A stretch of 7,174 bases of DNA. Source: a bacterium. Lineage in GTDB: Bacteria; Cyanobacteriota; Vampirovibrionia; Gastranaerophilales; Gastranaerophilaceae. Positions within the stretch are counted from its first letter, which is position 1. Every line of letters begins with the position of its first letter. Positions 6,627-7,174 of this stretch are shown one piece after another. The notes under the pieces were generated by a model. It saw only the letters and a list, made by a program, of their open reading frames with translations. It did not search any database and was not told the DNA's origin. The stretch lies in the NCBI GenBank assembly GCA_017541565.1, contig JAFXYU010000012.1, positions 1-7,174 of the forward strand, given 5' to 3'. The translations under genes were made by a program, and so were the position numbers.

Positions 6627-7174
6627 ATGAGAAACGCCATAAAAAATACCGCCTTCAGTATTCTTTTCATATCGATACTGATAGGGTTGCTGACATTCTT
6701 TTCCCTCCTCCTATCTCCTAAGAACAATAATACTGAGGGTGGAATTATCGACCCTGCCGCAAACGGAATACTTAGCGAACCCGAAAACACGATAGATGTT
6801 TTAATTGTGGGAGACAGCGAATCTTATACTGCTTTTATACCGTTGCAAATATGGGAACAGCACGGAATTACTTCTTATTGTTGCGGCACTTCCGGTCAAC
6901 GTCTCAGTTATTCGGAACAGTTTGTTCATAAAGCTTTTCGGGAACAGACTCCCAAAATAGTAATTTTAGAAACAAACGCCATTTTTAGAAAGGTTTCGTT
7001 TGATAAGGCGTTAGAGAATAAAATGGGGGCATATTTTTCGGTTTTTACATATCATAACCGCTGGAAGACGCTGAGTAAAAATGATTTGAATTTATCGGTA
7101 AGTTATAATTATATTGATAATTCAAAAAACTATAATTTTTCAGCAGTAGCAGTTGCGGCAAACACTACAAAGTA
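6627..7174 (+). CDS. Membrane-anchored SGNH-type protein in DltD position (partial, 3' end outside window)
   Basis: The frame opens at ATG 6627 after a strong AAGGGGG site (6615-6621) that overlaps the MBOAT stop. It runs without a stop to the window edge, giving 182 residues. An N-terminal hydrophobic segment (about residues 9-30) would anchor it in the membrane with the rest outside. IDVLIVGDSESYTAF (from residue 56) contains a GDSE block with Ser64 as probable nucleophile, followed by IWEQHGI and CCGTSGQ, then a beta-strand-like PKIVILETNAIF. This pattern is that of SGNH/DltD-like proteins encoded next to MBOAT genes. It should act on the outer face, moving the acyl group to, or editing it on, the envelope polymer. 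The catalytic Asp/His block would lie beyond the window, so the triad cannot be confirmed. Confidence 0.8.
   Translation, partial: MRNAIKNTAFSILFISILIGLLTFFSLLLSPKNNNTEGGIIDPAANGILSEPENTIDVLIVGDSESYTAFIPLQIWEQHGITSYCCGTSGQRLSYSEQFVHKAFREQTPKIVILETNAIFRKVSFDKALENKMGAYFSVFTYHNRWKTLSKNDLNLSVSYNYIDNSKNYNFSAVAVAANTTK

Overview
The window looks like a chromosomal segment of a low-to-mid GC Firmicute, most likely a gut-type member of the Clostridia. The support is AT-rich coding DNA, strong GGAGG-type ribosome binding sites, consensus TTGACA promoters, a MepA-type MATE pump behind a terminator-controlled leader RNA, and a Dlt-like cell-envelope operon. All genes are on the + strand. This placement is inferred from style and gene content, not from a marker gene.

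Layout. (1) 1-465: the 3' end of an unrecognised gene whose start lies outside the window. (2) 462-619: a near-consensus promoter whose -35 box overlaps that gene's stop codon, then a leader RNA of about 120 nt. The leader has an upstream folded domain and a long terminator hairpin whose U-tract touches the next gene's ribosome binding site. Position, architecture and downstream gene fit the guanidine-IV (mepA motif) riboswitch. (3) 620-1945: a complete MATE efflux transporter, the likely riboswitch target. (4) 1946-2048: an intergenic gap with no visible terminator, a TTGACA promoter candidate, and a tandem TTAACATG repeat that also forms a 12-bp palindrome over the putative -10 box. (5) 2049 to the window end: a tight five-gene operon. 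It encodes a DltA-like adenylation enzyme, a fold-type III PLP decarboxylase-like protein, a DltC-like carrier protein, an MBOAT acyltransferase (DltB/AlgI type), and the start of a membrane-anchored SGNH-type protein in the DltD position.

How the operon should work. In the classical Dlt pathway, DltA loads D-alanine on DltC, and DltB with DltD moves it across the membrane onto teichoic acid. Here all four roles have counterparts, but a PLP decarboxylase-like gene sits between ligase and carrier, translationally coupled to both. The ligase also departs from DltA in its pocket: Ser273 where DltA has the chirality-gating Cys, and Lys205 at a specificity position that is Met in B. subtilis DltA. 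The decarboxylase keeps the PLP lysine, the catalytic Cys and the PLP-binding Tyr, but lacks the PLP-stacking His and the Glu of the CESGD motif. Together these suggest a variant Dlt system that modifies an envelope polymer with something other than D-alanine. A plausible product is an omega-amino acyl group made by decarboxylating an acidic amino acid, possibly on the carrier protein as in the BtrJ/BtrI/BtrK chemistry of butirosin biosynthesis. This is the most interesting hypothesis in the window; the substrate assignment is inference.
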